IMG/VR virus record: IMGVR_UViG_3300020131_000076
Span: 1 to 41,577 of that record
Origin: a virus
Length of the DNA stretch: 41,577 nucleotides
Reading direction: 5' to 3' (one strand)
Both the position numbers and the translations under genes were made by a program. The notes under the pieces were generated by a model. That model did no database searches. It worked only from the letters and a program-made list of their open reading frames with translations, and was not told the origin of the DNA. Positions 31,225-39,594 of this stretch are shown in pieces. How positions within the stretch are numbered: position 1 is the first letter of the stretch; every line of letters begins with the position of its first letter.

Positions 31225-32605
31225 GGCTTTGGTTTTCCTTGTAGAAGTCTAGAATGCTGTTTCTCGTCCCATAGGTTGCATAATGTGCTATGACTAATGC
31301 GTCAGCATAGTCTGGAGAGTGCAGACCAAGCTTTTTCATCTTGTCTTTACCTACTATCTTGAGCCTACCCTTGCTTGTTACCTCATAAAGTATGGTTGGT
31401 AACTCAGCCATTAGCTGATGGTAAGCGCCAATATTTATTTGACTTTGTTCAAAGTCCTCTCTCAAAGACCAAAATATTTCGCTTTTTAGATTTTCAAATC
31501 TTTCACCGTCTTTTGCTGATTCCCCAAAATTAACAGGCAAAACATTTTTCTTTTGTTCTTGCAGCATGTCTACTACACCACCACCAACACCTGAGTCATC
31601 AACAGCTATTAACGAGACATTAAAATCACTTGCTAACTTGTTTATCACTCCTACGGTTGTTGTTGTGTTCTTACCCTGGTAACCCTCTAAGTGAATTACC
31701 TGTTTGCCTTCCATTACAACAAAAGCCGTATGATCATCCCCATACCTAGCAACGTCCACGCCTAAAACTCTTTTATCTTGATCACTATGAGATATAGCAG
31801 TTTGCTGCGCTCGTTCAACCCAGAAAAGTGGGATCAAAGTATCATTTCCCTCTTCTGGAAAATCACCTGCAACACGAGACTTAAAAATAGGAGAATTTTC
31901 ACCCCATTCAATTTTTCTTTCATCAATCCATTCCTTGGTGACAAGTCCTGGGTAAAGCAACTCACCCGAGGTGACATTAGGGCAGTCATAACAGCTAATC
32001 TTGATCTTTTCCCAGATTGGAGATTTAAAAGCGTCATAAAAGTTACCAATAGGAATAGTAGGATTACCTATTGCTAGAAAACGAGTCATTCCTGAGGTAA
32101 GTAAACCTTCTGCAGCTTCCCATATAAATGGCTGAATACCCATAGCTTCATCAAAAATAACAAGGATGTGAGGCGAGTGATGACCTTGAAACTTGGTTGG
32201 GTCATCGGTGCTATAACCAATAGCAAAATGGTCAGCTGTTATTTTCCATTCAGTTTGGAGAAGCTTTCCCCCTAACGGATACTTTGAAGTGGCATATTGA
32301 GTTGCTATTTCAGTCCACAATAGCTTCTCGACTTGTTGCCAGGTGGGTGCAGTAGTTATGACTTTTGATGGACGAAAGGCAGTTAAGAACCAGATAGCGA
32401 TTCGTGCAGCTGTCCATGTCTTGCCAACACCATGACCAGAACGTACAGCCACACGTTTGTGGTTTTTAACAGCATTCATTACCTGGGCTTGCTTGTCCCA
32501 AGGTTTAGACCCACCCAATATGTTTTCACAAAACCATACGGGATCTTCAATCTGTTTGCTCAGCTGTTGAATCTGAGCCTGAGTTAAGTTGAGCAAGGAG
32601 TCCAT
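31139..32605 (-). CDS. terL: Terminase large subunit
   Basis: 488 residues. Walker A at about 56-63 (SGHGVGKT), Walker B ILVIFDEAMG (about 147-156), coupling motif AIGNPT, then a nuclease domain with acidic residues in GVDVARYGDD, AVDDSGVGGG and HSPDYADALV. It pumps and cuts DNA into proheads through the portal. The start ATG lies inside the TerS gene, a 59-base overlap, so the two are co-translated. It belongs to the group with an RNase H-like nuclease; packaging strategy (cos or pac) is not visible. Confidence 0.93.
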   Translation of the reverse strand: MDSLLNLTQAQIQQLSKQIEDPVWFCENILGGSKPWDKQAQVMNAVKNHKRVAVRSGHGVGKTWTAARIAIWFLTAFRPSKVITTAPTWQQVEKLLWTEIATQYATSKYPLGGKLLQTEWKITADHFAIGYSTDDPTKFQGHHSPHILVIFDEAMGIQPFIWEAAEGLLTSGMTRFLAIGNPTIPIGNFYDAFKSPIWEKIKISCYDCPNVTSGELLYPGLVTKEWIDERKIEWGENSPIFKSRVAGDFPEEGNDTLIPLFWVERAQQTAISHSDQDKRVLGVDVARYGDDHTAFVVMEGKQVIHLEGYQGKNTTTTVGVINKLASDFNVSLIAVDDSGVGGGVVDMLQEQKKNVLPVNFGESAKDGERFENLKSEIFWSLREDFEQSQINIGAYHQLMAELPTILYEVTSKGRLKIVGKDKMKKLGLHSPDYADALVIAHYATYGTRNSILDFYKENQSHGQPDSLIKQLSTGTDLQTALQRLTQNS

Positions 32606-32963
32606 GAATAGTATCTAAGCGCTTTCCGTCACTAGTGACATCAACGTTATCTTTCCATTTAAATCTATTTTTCATGTTGAAAATCCACGCGGTTGGGTTA
32701 AATGCTTTTCCACCCCACATACCATCTATACCTTGCTTCTCCCAATACAAAAGATTACAACGCTCTGCTTGTTCTATTGCCTCAATATCAAAATCTTTTG
32801 GATACAGCTTGAGGTAACGTCTAAAGGTTTGGGGATCACAGTAAGGGAAACTCTCTTTACTTAATCCGTTAGAAAGATGTTCACACCACTTATTGCAAAG
32901 CTCACGTCTAGATTGCTTGGTCTTAAATTTTTCTTTGTTTTTTGAGCCCTTTGGAGCTGGCAT
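32547..32963 (-). CDS. terS: Terminase small subunit
   Basis: 138 residues. Basic N-terminus (PKGSKNKEKFKTKQSRREL), HTH-like middle (YCDPQTFRRYLKLYPKDF), and the block NPTAWIFNMKNRFKWKD, common in small terminase proteins. It recognises phage DNA and gives it to TerL. There is no ribosome site; a promoter-like pair (ATGACA, 16 bp, TATACC) ends 9 bases before the ATG. Confidence 0.8.
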   Translation of the reverse strand: MPAPKGSKNKEKFKTKQSRRELCNKWCEHLSNGLSKESFPYCDPQTFRRYLKLYPKDFDIEAIEQAERCNLLYWEKQGIDGMWGGKAFNPTAWIFNMKNRFKWKDNVDVTSDGKRLDTIHGLLAQLNSGSDSTAEQTD

Positions 32964-32972
32964 ACTTAAGCA

Positions 32973-33000
32973 GGTATACCAGAAGTAGGTGTTATGTCAT
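32973..33000 (-). promoter_or_regulatory. Promoter-like site before terS (leaderless geometry)
   Basis: Minus strand: ATGACA (33000-32995), 16-base spacer, TATACC (32978-32973), then 9 bases to ATG 32963 and no ribosome site. The spacer length and distance match the sites before 38861 and 41108. Confidence 0.4.
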
Positions 33001-33158
33001 CACCGCTTTTTGTTTCTATAGTCCCGATTGTAGGCGTTCACAGCGTCTTTGTTTCTTTTTCGGTATAAGCTTTTTAAATGAAGTTTTGAATGTTCAGCAC
33101 TACAATAACTCTTCTGTTTTCCATGGAGTGGTTTTCCGCATTTCTTACATCTGAGCAT
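33000..33158 (-). CDS. Small zinc-finger protein before terminase
   Basis: 52 residues: ATG 33158, stop TGA 33000-33002. CKKCGKPL (Cys pair) and YCSAEHSKLH (Cys then His) fit a single zinc finger, followed by a very basic tail (YRKRNKDAVNAYNRDYRNKKR, split over two helices). Zinc-finger proteins next to terminase are common in phages and may help packaging. TATGAT lies 9-14 bases upstream and there is no ribosome site. Confidence 0.65.
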   Translation of the reverse strand: MLRCKKCGKPLHGKQKSYCSAEHSKLHLKSLYRKRNKDAVNAYNRDYRNKKR

Positions 33159-33188
33159 AGGTGCATATCATAACAAAGTTAGGCTCTA

Positions 33189-33258
33189 CTCTCCCCTATC
33201 AAAAATTGAGCCACTCTCTTTAGCCTGGAGAGACTTCAAAAATGACAGTAGGGGAGAG
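33189..33258. repeat. Long inverted repeat upstream of the packaging genes
   Basis: CTCTCCCCTA (33189-33198) and TAGGGGAGAG (33249-33258) are perfect 10-base arms around 50 bases that hold a second smaller hairpin (CTCTC/GAGAG). It stands between the glycan cassette and the zinc-finger/terminase genes. It may fold as an RNA cruciform-like terminator or processing site, or act as a packaging or regulatory site. Confidence 0.55.
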
Positions 33259-33283
33259 CAGCTATAAGGGATTTTTGCAATTG

Positions 33284-34762
33284 TTACAAATATTTTTGCT
33301 GATGAAGTTTACACTTTTTAATCTTCTTGCTGATGCCTGTTTGAAGACATTCTGGACACAGATTGTTTCGTCCTAGTTTCAATTCTCCAGAGGTAGGTGC
33401 AACATTAAGGATTCTCAACTGATCATTTACTAGGCAAGCTTCTTCAAATACTTTAGTCCACTTTCGGTTTTCATTCGCCCATGTGTGTTCTTGAGCCCAA
33501 GTATACGCATTTTCGGTTATTGTTCGGACAATGCTCGGGTTTTCGTAGCCCCATACCAAAGCCTTTACAGCACTCTCTACGTTAGTAATGGGACGAGGTA
33601 CTTCGTTATCATCTCTGCCTAAACAAATGTATTCTGTATCAGTAGTCCCTGCATAAAAAGGAATTCCTCTCATTGTTTCTAGATCCTGACCTTCATTTTC
33701 AAGTCCAAATATTTCTTTAATTGACGTGTGAGCCGGAGCGTAAATAGGAGTCTTACACGCCATAGCTTCCGTAATTGATAACCCCCACCCTTCACCAAGG
33801 GATGTAGAAATGACAGCATCTGCCATGTTGTAAACCTCATTAACAACAGACAAAGGATAGCCGACAGCAGGGTTAAACTTTCTAGGTACTGCAAAGTCTC
33901 CTAGCTCCAAGCCAATCATTTTAGCCATGTCAAATATATTGCCGCCAACATCATTGGGGTTACAGTGAAGGTATAAGAAAGCACTGGGGACTTTTTCTTT
34001 AAATGCTTTGTACACTTGCAGTGTTCTGAAGAGATCTTTTCTAGGCTGGTTGCGATTAACATTGACCAATAGGTAACTGTCTTCTTTCCCTAGCTTTCCG
34101 AGAAACTTCTTTTTTAACTCTCTGCGTTTTTCAGGTGGCAGAGGGTAAAAGTCACTGACATTAGTCCCATGATAAATGACGTTAGTTCTTTTTTCTAAAT
34201 CTTGATCCTTTGTATCAAAACGTATCATTTCACTTAGGCCATAGTCACAGTAAGCAACGGGAAAATCACTTAATGCAATTGACTCAGTAACCCATTCTTG
34301 TTTCAGTCTTCCATCAACTGGGAAATACCCTACCCATACAAAATGATTATGCTTATGCTCCTTACTGCTAAGCGTATTCTTCTGCATCTCCTTTATGGCA
34401 GTGGCAAGACTTCTATTTGAATCTGCAGCCTTAGTTCCAATAATAAAGTGATCTTGAATAGTAAAAAGTATGTCATACGGAGGGAATAACACGGGATGAG
34501 AGCCATTTAAAACGCTCAAAAGCACGTCTCTGCCAAACATATCACCCGTCATAGGGCTTCTAGCAGGGATAATCTTATTTATATAAGGAAATTCAGTATC
34601 AAACTTCTCACGATCAAAAGCACCATCGAAATTAATACCCACCATATCAAACTCGTATAAACCGGTTGCATAAAGTTCCTTTAGTATGTTTCTGGAAACC
34701 TGTGCAAAACCAGTTGCAACTGTAGGTGAGTCTGCCCACACCAAAACACGGCGCTTATTCAT
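33284..34762 (-). CDS. GT4-type glycosyltransferase
   Basis: 492 residues from ATG 34762, overlapping the previous gene by 8 bases, with GGAGGGGAG upstream. N-terminal Rossmann half (VLVWADSPTVATGFAQVSRNI) and C-terminal half with the retaining GT4 signature (MADAVISTSLGEGWGLSITEAMA), where the EGWG-x5-E motif binds the sugar nucleotide. A C-terminal zinc-knuckle-like tail (CPEC, then KCKLHQQ, last 26 residues) is added, an unusual extension. Last gene of the cassette; it would transfer a sugar from an NDP or UDP donor. Acceptor unknown. Confidence 0.88.
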   Translation of the reverse strand: MNKRRVLVWADSPTVATGFAQVSRNILKELYATGLYEFDMVGINFDGAFDREKFDTEFPYINKIIPARSPMTGDMFGRDVLLSVLNGSHPVLFPPYDILFTIQDHFIIGTKAADSNRSLATAIKEMQKNTLSSKEHKHNHFVWVGYFPVDGRLKQEWVTESIALSDFPVAYCDYGLSEMIRFDTKDQDLEKRTNVIYHGTNVSDFYPLPPEKRRELKKKFLGKLGKEDSYLLVNVNRNQPRKDLFRTLQVYKAFKEKVPSAFLYLHCNPNDVGGNIFDMAKMIGLELGDFAVPRKFNPAVGYPLSVVNEVYNMADAVISTSLGEGWGLSITEAMACKTPIYAPAHTSIKEIFGLENEGQDLETMRGIPFYAGTTDTEYICLGRDDNEVPRPITNVESAVKALVWGYENPSIVRTITENAYTWAQEHTWANENRKWTKVFEEACLVNDQLRILNVAPTSGELKLGRNNLCPECLQTGISKKIKKCKLHQQKYL

Positions 34763-35561
34763 ATTTATCTGCTCCCCTCCAATGTTTCCAACTCTTTTCA
34801 GCTTCGTTATAAGGGGCTGAGTACCCTTGCCCGTCCATAACATCTGCTGGCATCGCACCCCACTTAAGAATGAAGTAGGATTGGTTTTTTCTAAAACCAT
34901 CGCTAATGATGGGTTGAAGTTGAGGGTTATTTCTGATGGTCTGTGAGGCTAAATGATAGTAGGGGGCTTTGCTAAGTCTTTTAGCATGTAAACCAGCCTT
35001 CAAAATCCTGATATGGCAATCGTTATCTTCAAAATACGCAGGGTAAAAGTTTTCGTCAAAGTAACCTACTTTCTCCACAAAATCTCTTTTGATCATAAAA
35101 CAGCTAAAGTCGGGACCTTCTTCTCTCCAGTTAGTAATTGGCCTTGAGTCATGGTCGGTATCACCTGGATTCTGTAACTGCCTAAATTCTTCAAGCGAGA
35201 GTTTAGGACACACATTATCACCGGTAACCATGGCATACCCCAATGTATCAATGCCTTCAATCAAGGCGTCAATTGTTGCTGTATGAAAAATCACATCATT
35301 GTTAGGAACGAAAATATACTCGCACTCAGGATCTAACAATGCTTCCCGAATTGCCAAGTTCCACGCTTCTGATAAGGCAACCTGTGGTGAGAATCGTTTA
35401 TACAGTACAGCTGGGTTGTGTTTAGCCCACTCTTCAGTACCGTCTGTACTATTTTGATCCATTACATGCAAAGCGTATGAATACCGCGTTGTGATAGAGC
35501 TAATAGCTTGTTTAGTTAGATCAAGGTTGTTGAGCACAACCATTATGATGTGTAGCTTCAT
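34755..35561 (-). CDS. GT2-type glycosyltransferase
   Basis: 268 residues from ATG 35561, four bases after the previous stop. GT-A fold signs: LHIIMVVLNNLDLTKQAI, DQNSTDGTEEW, IFVPNNDVIF (DxD-like NND), FSCFMIKRDFVEKVGYFDE, and FEDNDCHIRI (catalytic ED region). Resembles rhamnosyl- or related GT2 enzymes. Works in the cytoplasm with nucleotide sugar. Part of the cassette. Confidence 0.87.
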   Translation of the reverse strand: MKLHIIMVVLNNLDLTKQAISSITTRYSYALHVMDQNSTDGTEEWAKHNPAVLYKRFSPQVALSEAWNLAIREALLDPECEYIFVPNNDVIFHTATIDALIEGIDTLGYAMVTGDNVCPKLSLEEFRQLQNPGDTDHDSRPITNWREEGPDFSCFMIKRDFVEKVGYFDENFYPAYFEDNDCHIRILKAGLHAKRLSKAPYYHLASQTIRNNPQLQPIISDGFRKNQSYFILKWGAMPADVMDGQGYSAPYNEAEKSWKHWRGADKYE

Positions 35562-35565
35562 AGGC

Positions 35566-35769
35566 TTACTCTTCAATATTTTTTTGGGCGTCAAATTCAA
35601 CTGAGTAACTGAATGGCAGACCTCTGAACAAAATCAGTTTCGATGATTTCTTGATTTTCACAAACAGTTCACCATCTTGCTTTGAATAGAAAATGTCTTG
35701 GACATCGTCTTGCCCAACAGTAAAACTATCTATTTCACCGCTTGGATAAATGACTGAAATACTTTTCAT
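35566..35769 (-). CDS. Hypothetical 67-residue protein in the glycan cassette
   Basis: ATG 35769 overlaps the methyltransferase stop as ATGA, which decides the start. Short beta-rich protein (SISVIYPSGEIDSFTVG, then GELFVKIKKSSKLILF). No domain recognised. Conserved tight coupling to its neighbours suggests it works with them. Confidence 0.65.
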   Translation of the reverse strand: MKSISVIYPSGEIDSFTVGQDDVQDIFYSKQDGELFVKIKKSSKLILFRGLPFSYSVEFDAQKNIEE

Positions 35770-36314
35770 TTCACAAACTCCATTTCTAATATCCACCAGT
35801 CCCGTGCTATGTTGGCACCAGAGTAACGGGGATCTGCGTAATTTGGTAACTGAATAACTGACCAATCAATTGACTTCTGCCTACCATCCCATCCGCTCAA
35901 CCTGTCTCGAAGCTCATCATTGTCATATCCCCACTTGTGGAGGTCTTCAACGTGGCCTTGGAATGCTCCATAGGTATTTACGTTATGAATGTAGGTATCA
36001 ATTCTTCCATCTAACCAGGCTTTGTTAATTTCCTTTAGGTTAGGTACAAAGACAGCAAGCAACCCGCCTTTCTTTAAGACCCTGTGCCACTCACCTGCAT
36101 ATCTTGCAATGTCATGAAGAGCGATATGCTCCACTAGGTGATGAGCAACAATAATATCGACGCTCTCGTTGTCAAACATACTAAGATCGCCAGCGTCAGT
36201 TTTGATGTCCAATGGATATTGCTTACCTTCACCGTCAAACTGTTCGATTAGATCGATGTTGACCCAAGGTTTAGGAAATGGACGCTGACCAGAAGCTAAA
36301 TTAATTTTAATCAT
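35766..36314 (-). CDS. Class I SAM methyltransferase A
   Basis: 182 residues. Motif I is LASGQRPFP, then WVNIDL, the acidic SVDIIVAHHLVEHI (motif IV), and WHRVLKKGGLLAVFVP (motif V/VI), of the Methyltransf_11 type. It lacks an added acceptor domain; C-terminal half is Trp/Tyr-rich. Probably methylates sugar or a lipid-linked or protein-linked glycan in this cassette. Confidence 0.85.
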   Translation of the reverse strand: MIKINLASGQRPFPKPWVNIDLIEQFDGEGKQYPLDIKTDAGDLSMFDNESVDIIVAHHLVEHIALHDIARYAGEWHRVLKKGGLLAVFVPNLKEINKAWLDGRIDTYIHNVNTYGAFQGHVEDLHKWGYDNDELRDRLSGWDGRQKSIDWSVIQLPNYADPRYSGANIARDWWILEMEFVK

Positions 36315-36910
36315 TAAGCCCTTTCCAGTAAGAAGAGAGATAAGTCTTGATTTCTTGAGGCAGCTACTTCTTTTAAGCCAGCTTCATCAAATATTCTCCT
36401 CCACTCTAAATCCGTATGGGTGGTTTCATGAGGTTGATCAAAATGCTGCCATTGCTCATTAGGGACAAGGGCAAAGAATAAGCCATTAGGCTTGAGCATA
36501 TTCTTTATATTTGATAAAGCGCTTTGAATTGAAATGCAGTGCTCAACGGAGCCTACACTTGTGATGTAATCAAACTGACCGAGCTCTTTATCTTGAACTT
36601 CTATGTCTGCCACTTTAAACTCTGAGCCTGGGCATCTTTTTTTAGCTAATTCAATTCCCACCGAACTTAGATCAATACCAACACAACTTACTAACTCTTC
36701 AGCAGTTTTAATAAAATGTCCTGCTCCACACCCCACATCAAGAAGTCTTTTTTCTTTATTAGCTTGGGTTACACCCATAAATCCAAGATAGCTCAAGGCA
36801 ACTTCCCGAGGACAATCCCAGCCGTCTGTCATATCGGTATATTTGTTGTCGTACCAGTGCCCTAGATCTGAGCTGTTAGTAAATGCTTCCAGTTGGTGTG
36901 TATCTGTCAT
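36314..36910 (-). CDS. Class I SAM methyltransferase B
   Basis: 198 residues. Clear motif I RLLDVGCGAGHF (about 54-65), GIDLSSVGIELAKKR, then QFDYITSVGSVEHC and LKPNGLFFALVPN. Starts at ATG 36910 overlapping the previous gene (ATGA) and ends by TAATG. A small-molecule or sugar O-methyltransferase by family; exact target unknown. Confidence 0.87.
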   Translation of the reverse strand: MTDTHQLEAFTNSSDLGHWYDNKYTDMTDGWDCPREVALSYLGFMGVTQANKEKRLLDVGCGAGHFIKTAEELVSCVGIDLSSVGIELAKKRCPGSEFKVADIEVQDKELGQFDYITSVGSVEHCISIQSALSNIKNMLKPNGLFFALVPNEQWQHFDQPHETTHTDLEWRRIFDEAGLKEVAASRNQDLSLFLLERA

Positions 36911-37476
36911 GCAAGCCTTTGAAAGATGCCGAGCTTATTACCGTATCGACCAACAAACTTCCATTGGCCGTAATGTTTTTCCATATATTCTGTGACTGCT
37001 GCATAAACACCAGGGAGTGAGTCATGACCATAATCATCAAAGAGTGCATAACCATTTGCTTTAACTCGAGGTAACCAAGTATCACAATCAACTAAAACAG
37101 CTTCTTTTTCATGATCACCATCGATATGAACTAAATCTAAATTTCCTTTTAGCTTCTTACCAGCTTCTACTGAGGATGTCGAAAGCAAGGTGAATTCCCA
37201 GCCATACTTGTTCATTTGGGACTCAACATGTGCTTTTGCTTGTGCTGAATACTCTCCCACCCACGCATCAACTGCCGTGAATGAAAACTTACGCTCCTTT
37301 GCTACCTCAGCAATGACGCTGGTTGATCTGCCAAACTCAACCCCAACTTCAACGATCTTTGAGCCCACAGACAAAGAAATAAGCGTGTTATAGAGCGCCA
37401 ATGCTTCTTCACGATTAAATGCTGTTTCGTGACTGCTTTCTTCTACTATTTGATACACTTCATCAAAGGTTCTCAT
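36907..37476 (-). CDS. Class I SAM methyltransferase C (Methyltransf_24-like)
   Basis: 189 residues. KIVEVGVEFGRSTSVIAEVA is motif I, LDLVHIDGDHEKEAVLVD is the metal/SAM block, and VKANGYALFDDYGHDSLPG follows. This is the Methyltransf_24 plan found in metal-dependent O-methyltransferases that work on sugars in glycan and natural-product clusters. Start ATG 37476 has AAAAGGTAAAAAGT. Confidence 0.85.
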   Translation of the reverse strand: MRTFDEVYQIVEESSHETAFNREEALALYNTLISLSVGSKIVEVGVEFGRSTSVIAEVAKERKFSFTAVDAWVGEYSAQAKAHVESQMNKYGWEFTLLSTSSVEAGKKLKGNLDLVHIDGDHEKEAVLVDCDTWLPRVKANGYALFDDYGHDSLPGVYAAVTEYMEKHYGQWKFVGRYGNKLGIFQRLA

Positions 37477-38134
37477 ACTTTTTACCTTTTCTGCTGATAA
37501 CTGTTACTGGTTTCTGAGCTTGAACAAAGTGATCGCCACCAATAGAGGTGTGTTCATAGCACCCTGACATACCTGCCTGATCTAAAAACTGAATAAGCTT
37601 CTTGGTAGTTAGCCCCTCATAGTGTTCACTGCCACCTCCAAGTTCACCGTGTGGTTCATGCTTGTCATTTGAGCAGGTAAGTAAAAACGTTCCGCCCTTT
37701 TCGAGTACTCTCCAAGCTTCCTTTAAGGTAGAAAGAGGATCGCTGTCATGCTCCATCATGTTTAAACACATAACTAAATCAAAGCTTTCATTTTCAAACC
37801 TGAGTGAGTGGGAATCCATAACCTCATCCACGTTATTGCCTGGGAGAAGGTCAACACCAACATAGTTTTGAGTTGATGAAACTCTTTGAAGCCAAGTAGG
37901 GGGATGGCCTAAGAAGTCATAAGTCCGCATATTGCCATTAATATCAAGCGAGCCGATGTCCAATATTTTCTTGTAATCTCTCTGAGTAACCGGAAAACTA
38001 AAGCCTGCCTTCTTAAATTCTTTGTAAACCTCAAACTCACTAATTTGACCTGCTCCCCATGCCTCGCCACTAAAACAGTTCTGACCATCCTTGATGGTGA
38101 GTAATACTACGAAATCATGTGCTGCTCCGTGCAT
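37463..38134 (-). CDS. Class I SAM methyltransferase D
   Basis: 223 residues. I chose ATG 38134 with AAAGGA just before it; an in-frame ATG at 38164 would overlap the previous gene by 23 bases. KILDIGSLDINGNMRTYDF is a motif I variant, followed by YVGVDLLPGNNVD, SFDLVMCLNMMEHDSDP and VLEKGGTFLLTCSND. The C-terminus has GGGSEHYEGLTTKKLIQFL. Fourth methyltransferase of the cassette; target unknown. Confidence 0.83.
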   Translation of the reverse strand: MHGAAHDFVVLLTIKDGQNCFSGEAWGAGQISEFEVYKEFKKAGFSFPVTQRDYKKILDIGSLDINGNMRTYDFLGHPPTWLQRVSSTQNYVGVDLLPGNNVDEVMDSHSLRFENESFDLVMCLNMMEHDSDPLSTLKEAWRVLEKGGTFLLTCSNDKHEPHGELGGGSEHYEGLTTKKLIQFLDQAGMSGCYEHTSIGGDHFVQAQKPVTVISRKGKKYENL

Positions 38135-38141
38135 ATGTCCT

Positions 38142-38861
38142 TTAGGTAACAATAACCCCTTCATGATTTTTGAATGTTTCTGGACCCACAGCTATATCCC
38201 CATAGCTATCAGTCTTGCCACAAGGAATAACCACTTCAGGTTCTAAAGAAGCAACTTCTAAACCAATTGATTTCATTCTCTGACAGTACTCCCAGTCATC
38301 AGATCTACCTGTTTTCTTCTCCATGTCTTCTTGTGTGTGGAAAACTCCAAGTCTATCCCACAATTCCCAGGTAATAAGATGTGAATAACCACTTACAGCA
38401 TCCTTCAAGCCAACAGAGTAACCTGGTAAGCTCGTTAATTCCCATGTTTGATTCGATCTCAAATAGGGATGGCAAGAGCCACCAAGCAGACCAATAGATC
38501 TTTTACTCACCTCTTTGTATGCCTGAAGTAAAGTGGGAAGCCAGTTAGCTTTAAAGTACACATCATTGTCACTGAAGTAGAGATAATGGCCTCTTTTGCC
38601 AGACTTTGAGATATAGTCACAGGCGTGGTTTCTTGATCCTCCTGGTCCAATGTTTTTCTCATTGTGCAACAGTGTGAATTTGTATTGGTTGCTTAATTCC
38701 TTAAGAAGCAGGTGGGTTTCTTCGGAGGAGCAGTCGTTAACGACTGTAAGGGAAAAGATGTCAGTGTCGGTGTTAGAAAACAAAGAGTCGATACATTGTT
38801 TTGTATGCTCTGGACGGTTAAAAACAGGGATCACAATATCAACAATCGGCCTCATATTCAT
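38142..38861 (-). CDS. GT2-type glycosyltransferase
   Basis: 239 residues. IVDIVIPVFNRPEHTKQCI, VVNDCSSEETHLL, NIGPGGSRNHAC and LYFSDNDVYF (DND metal site) are standard GT-A features. Later TGRSDDWEYCQRM gives the likely catalytic acids. It starts a sub-block: the previous gene stops 40 bases upstream and a promoter-like site lies between, so ATG 38861 may begin a leaderless mRNA. Confidence 0.87.
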   Translation of the reverse strand: MNMRPIVDIVIPVFNRPEHTKQCIDSLFSNTDTDIFSLTVVNDCSSEETHLLLKELSNQYKFTLLHNEKNIGPGGSRNHACDYISKSGKRGHYLYFSDNDVYFKANWLPTLLQAYKEVSKRSIGLLGGSCHPYLRSNQTWELTSLPGYSVGLKDAVSGYSHLITWELWDRLGVFHTQEDMEKKTGRSDDWEYCQRMKSIGLEVASLEPEVVIPCGKTDSYGDIAVGPETFKNHEGVIVT

Positions 38862-38866
38862 AGCTG

Positions 38867-38900
38867 ACTATACTAACCACCCTACTTAGATCAAGCCCTA
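38867..38900 (-). promoter_or_regulatory. Promoter-like site with shared 16-bp element (copy B)
   Basis: Minus strand: TAGGGCTTGATCTAAG (38900-38885) includes TTGATC (38894-38889), then a 16-base spacer and TATAGT (38872-38867), 5 bases before ATG 38861 and without a ribosome site. The 16-mer matches the site before 41108 at 15 of 16 positions. Confidence 0.55.
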
Positions 38901-38901
38901 C

Positions 38902-39594
38902 TTACTCGAGATGTGCTATATTTTCTCTTCTCCACTTTTCGTAAAAGAACTCCATTTTCTGTGCATTTGGATCTCCCCCTTTGGGACCGCTAAAATGAAT
39001 TGAGCACGGCTTAATTTTTGTCTCTTGGTACACCCAACTCTCGTCTACCTCCTCTTGATTAACGTTAGTCATGTTTAGAAACAATCTGGCTTGATGGTCG
39101 ATTACCATATCAACCATTCTGTTTACATAGAGTAAATGCCACCCTTCTTGATCTGTTGTGCCTTTATATGTTTCCTTCATGACGGTTAATAGTTCAATGA
39201 TCTTTTCTCTTGGTCCGATGAATTGACTCGAGCAAATATGTCTCAGTGAGGTGGGAGCCTCTGGAAACTTTGTCATGTCGTAAAGGTCCGTAGCGGGATA
39301 GTGATCTCTATTGCCTGAAACCACAACTCTATTCCAGTAGTTACATTTGTAGACATTAAAAAGATTGTTCTTGAGTATCCAGCTATCCCAGGCATCTGTG
39401 AACATCACATATTTGTGCTTAACGTTGGGTAAGTATTCCAAAATAGAATCAATTTTTACCTGCCTATAGTCTCTAAACCACTTTGCTTGTCCATAAAAGG
39501 CAAGTTCTAAACCGTGGTACTCACACGATGTCACTAGCTTTGTTGCATTAGCTCTACCACCAAAATCTGGAGTGATGATCAAAAAGTCAGACAT
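38902..39594 (-). CDS. PLOD-type glycosyltransferase
   Basis: 230 residues. It has the layout of the GT domain of lysyl hydroxylase/PLOD-like and procollagen-type transferases: LIITPDFGGRANATKLVTSC, KIDSILEYLPN, YVMFTDAWDSWIL (metal-binding D-A-x-D site), VVVSGNRDHYP, FIGPREKIIELL and CSIHFSGPKGGDPN near the end. In eukaryotes these use UDP-Glc or UDP-Gal on protein hydroxylysine; viral and bacterial members are less known. Presence beside GT2 enzymes suggests protein-linked sugar building. Confidence 0.75.
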   Translation of the reverse strand: MSDFLIITPDFGGRANATKLVTSCEYHGLELAFYGQAKWFRDYRQVKIDSILEYLPNVKHKYVMFTDAWDSWILKNNLFNVYKCNYWNRVVVSGNRDHYPATDLYDMTKFPEAPTSLRHICSSQFIGPREKIIELLTVMKETYKGTTDQEGWHLLYVNRMVDMVIDHQARLFLNMTNVNQEEVDESWVYQETKIKPCSIHFSGPKGGDPNAQKMEFFYEKWRRENIAHLE

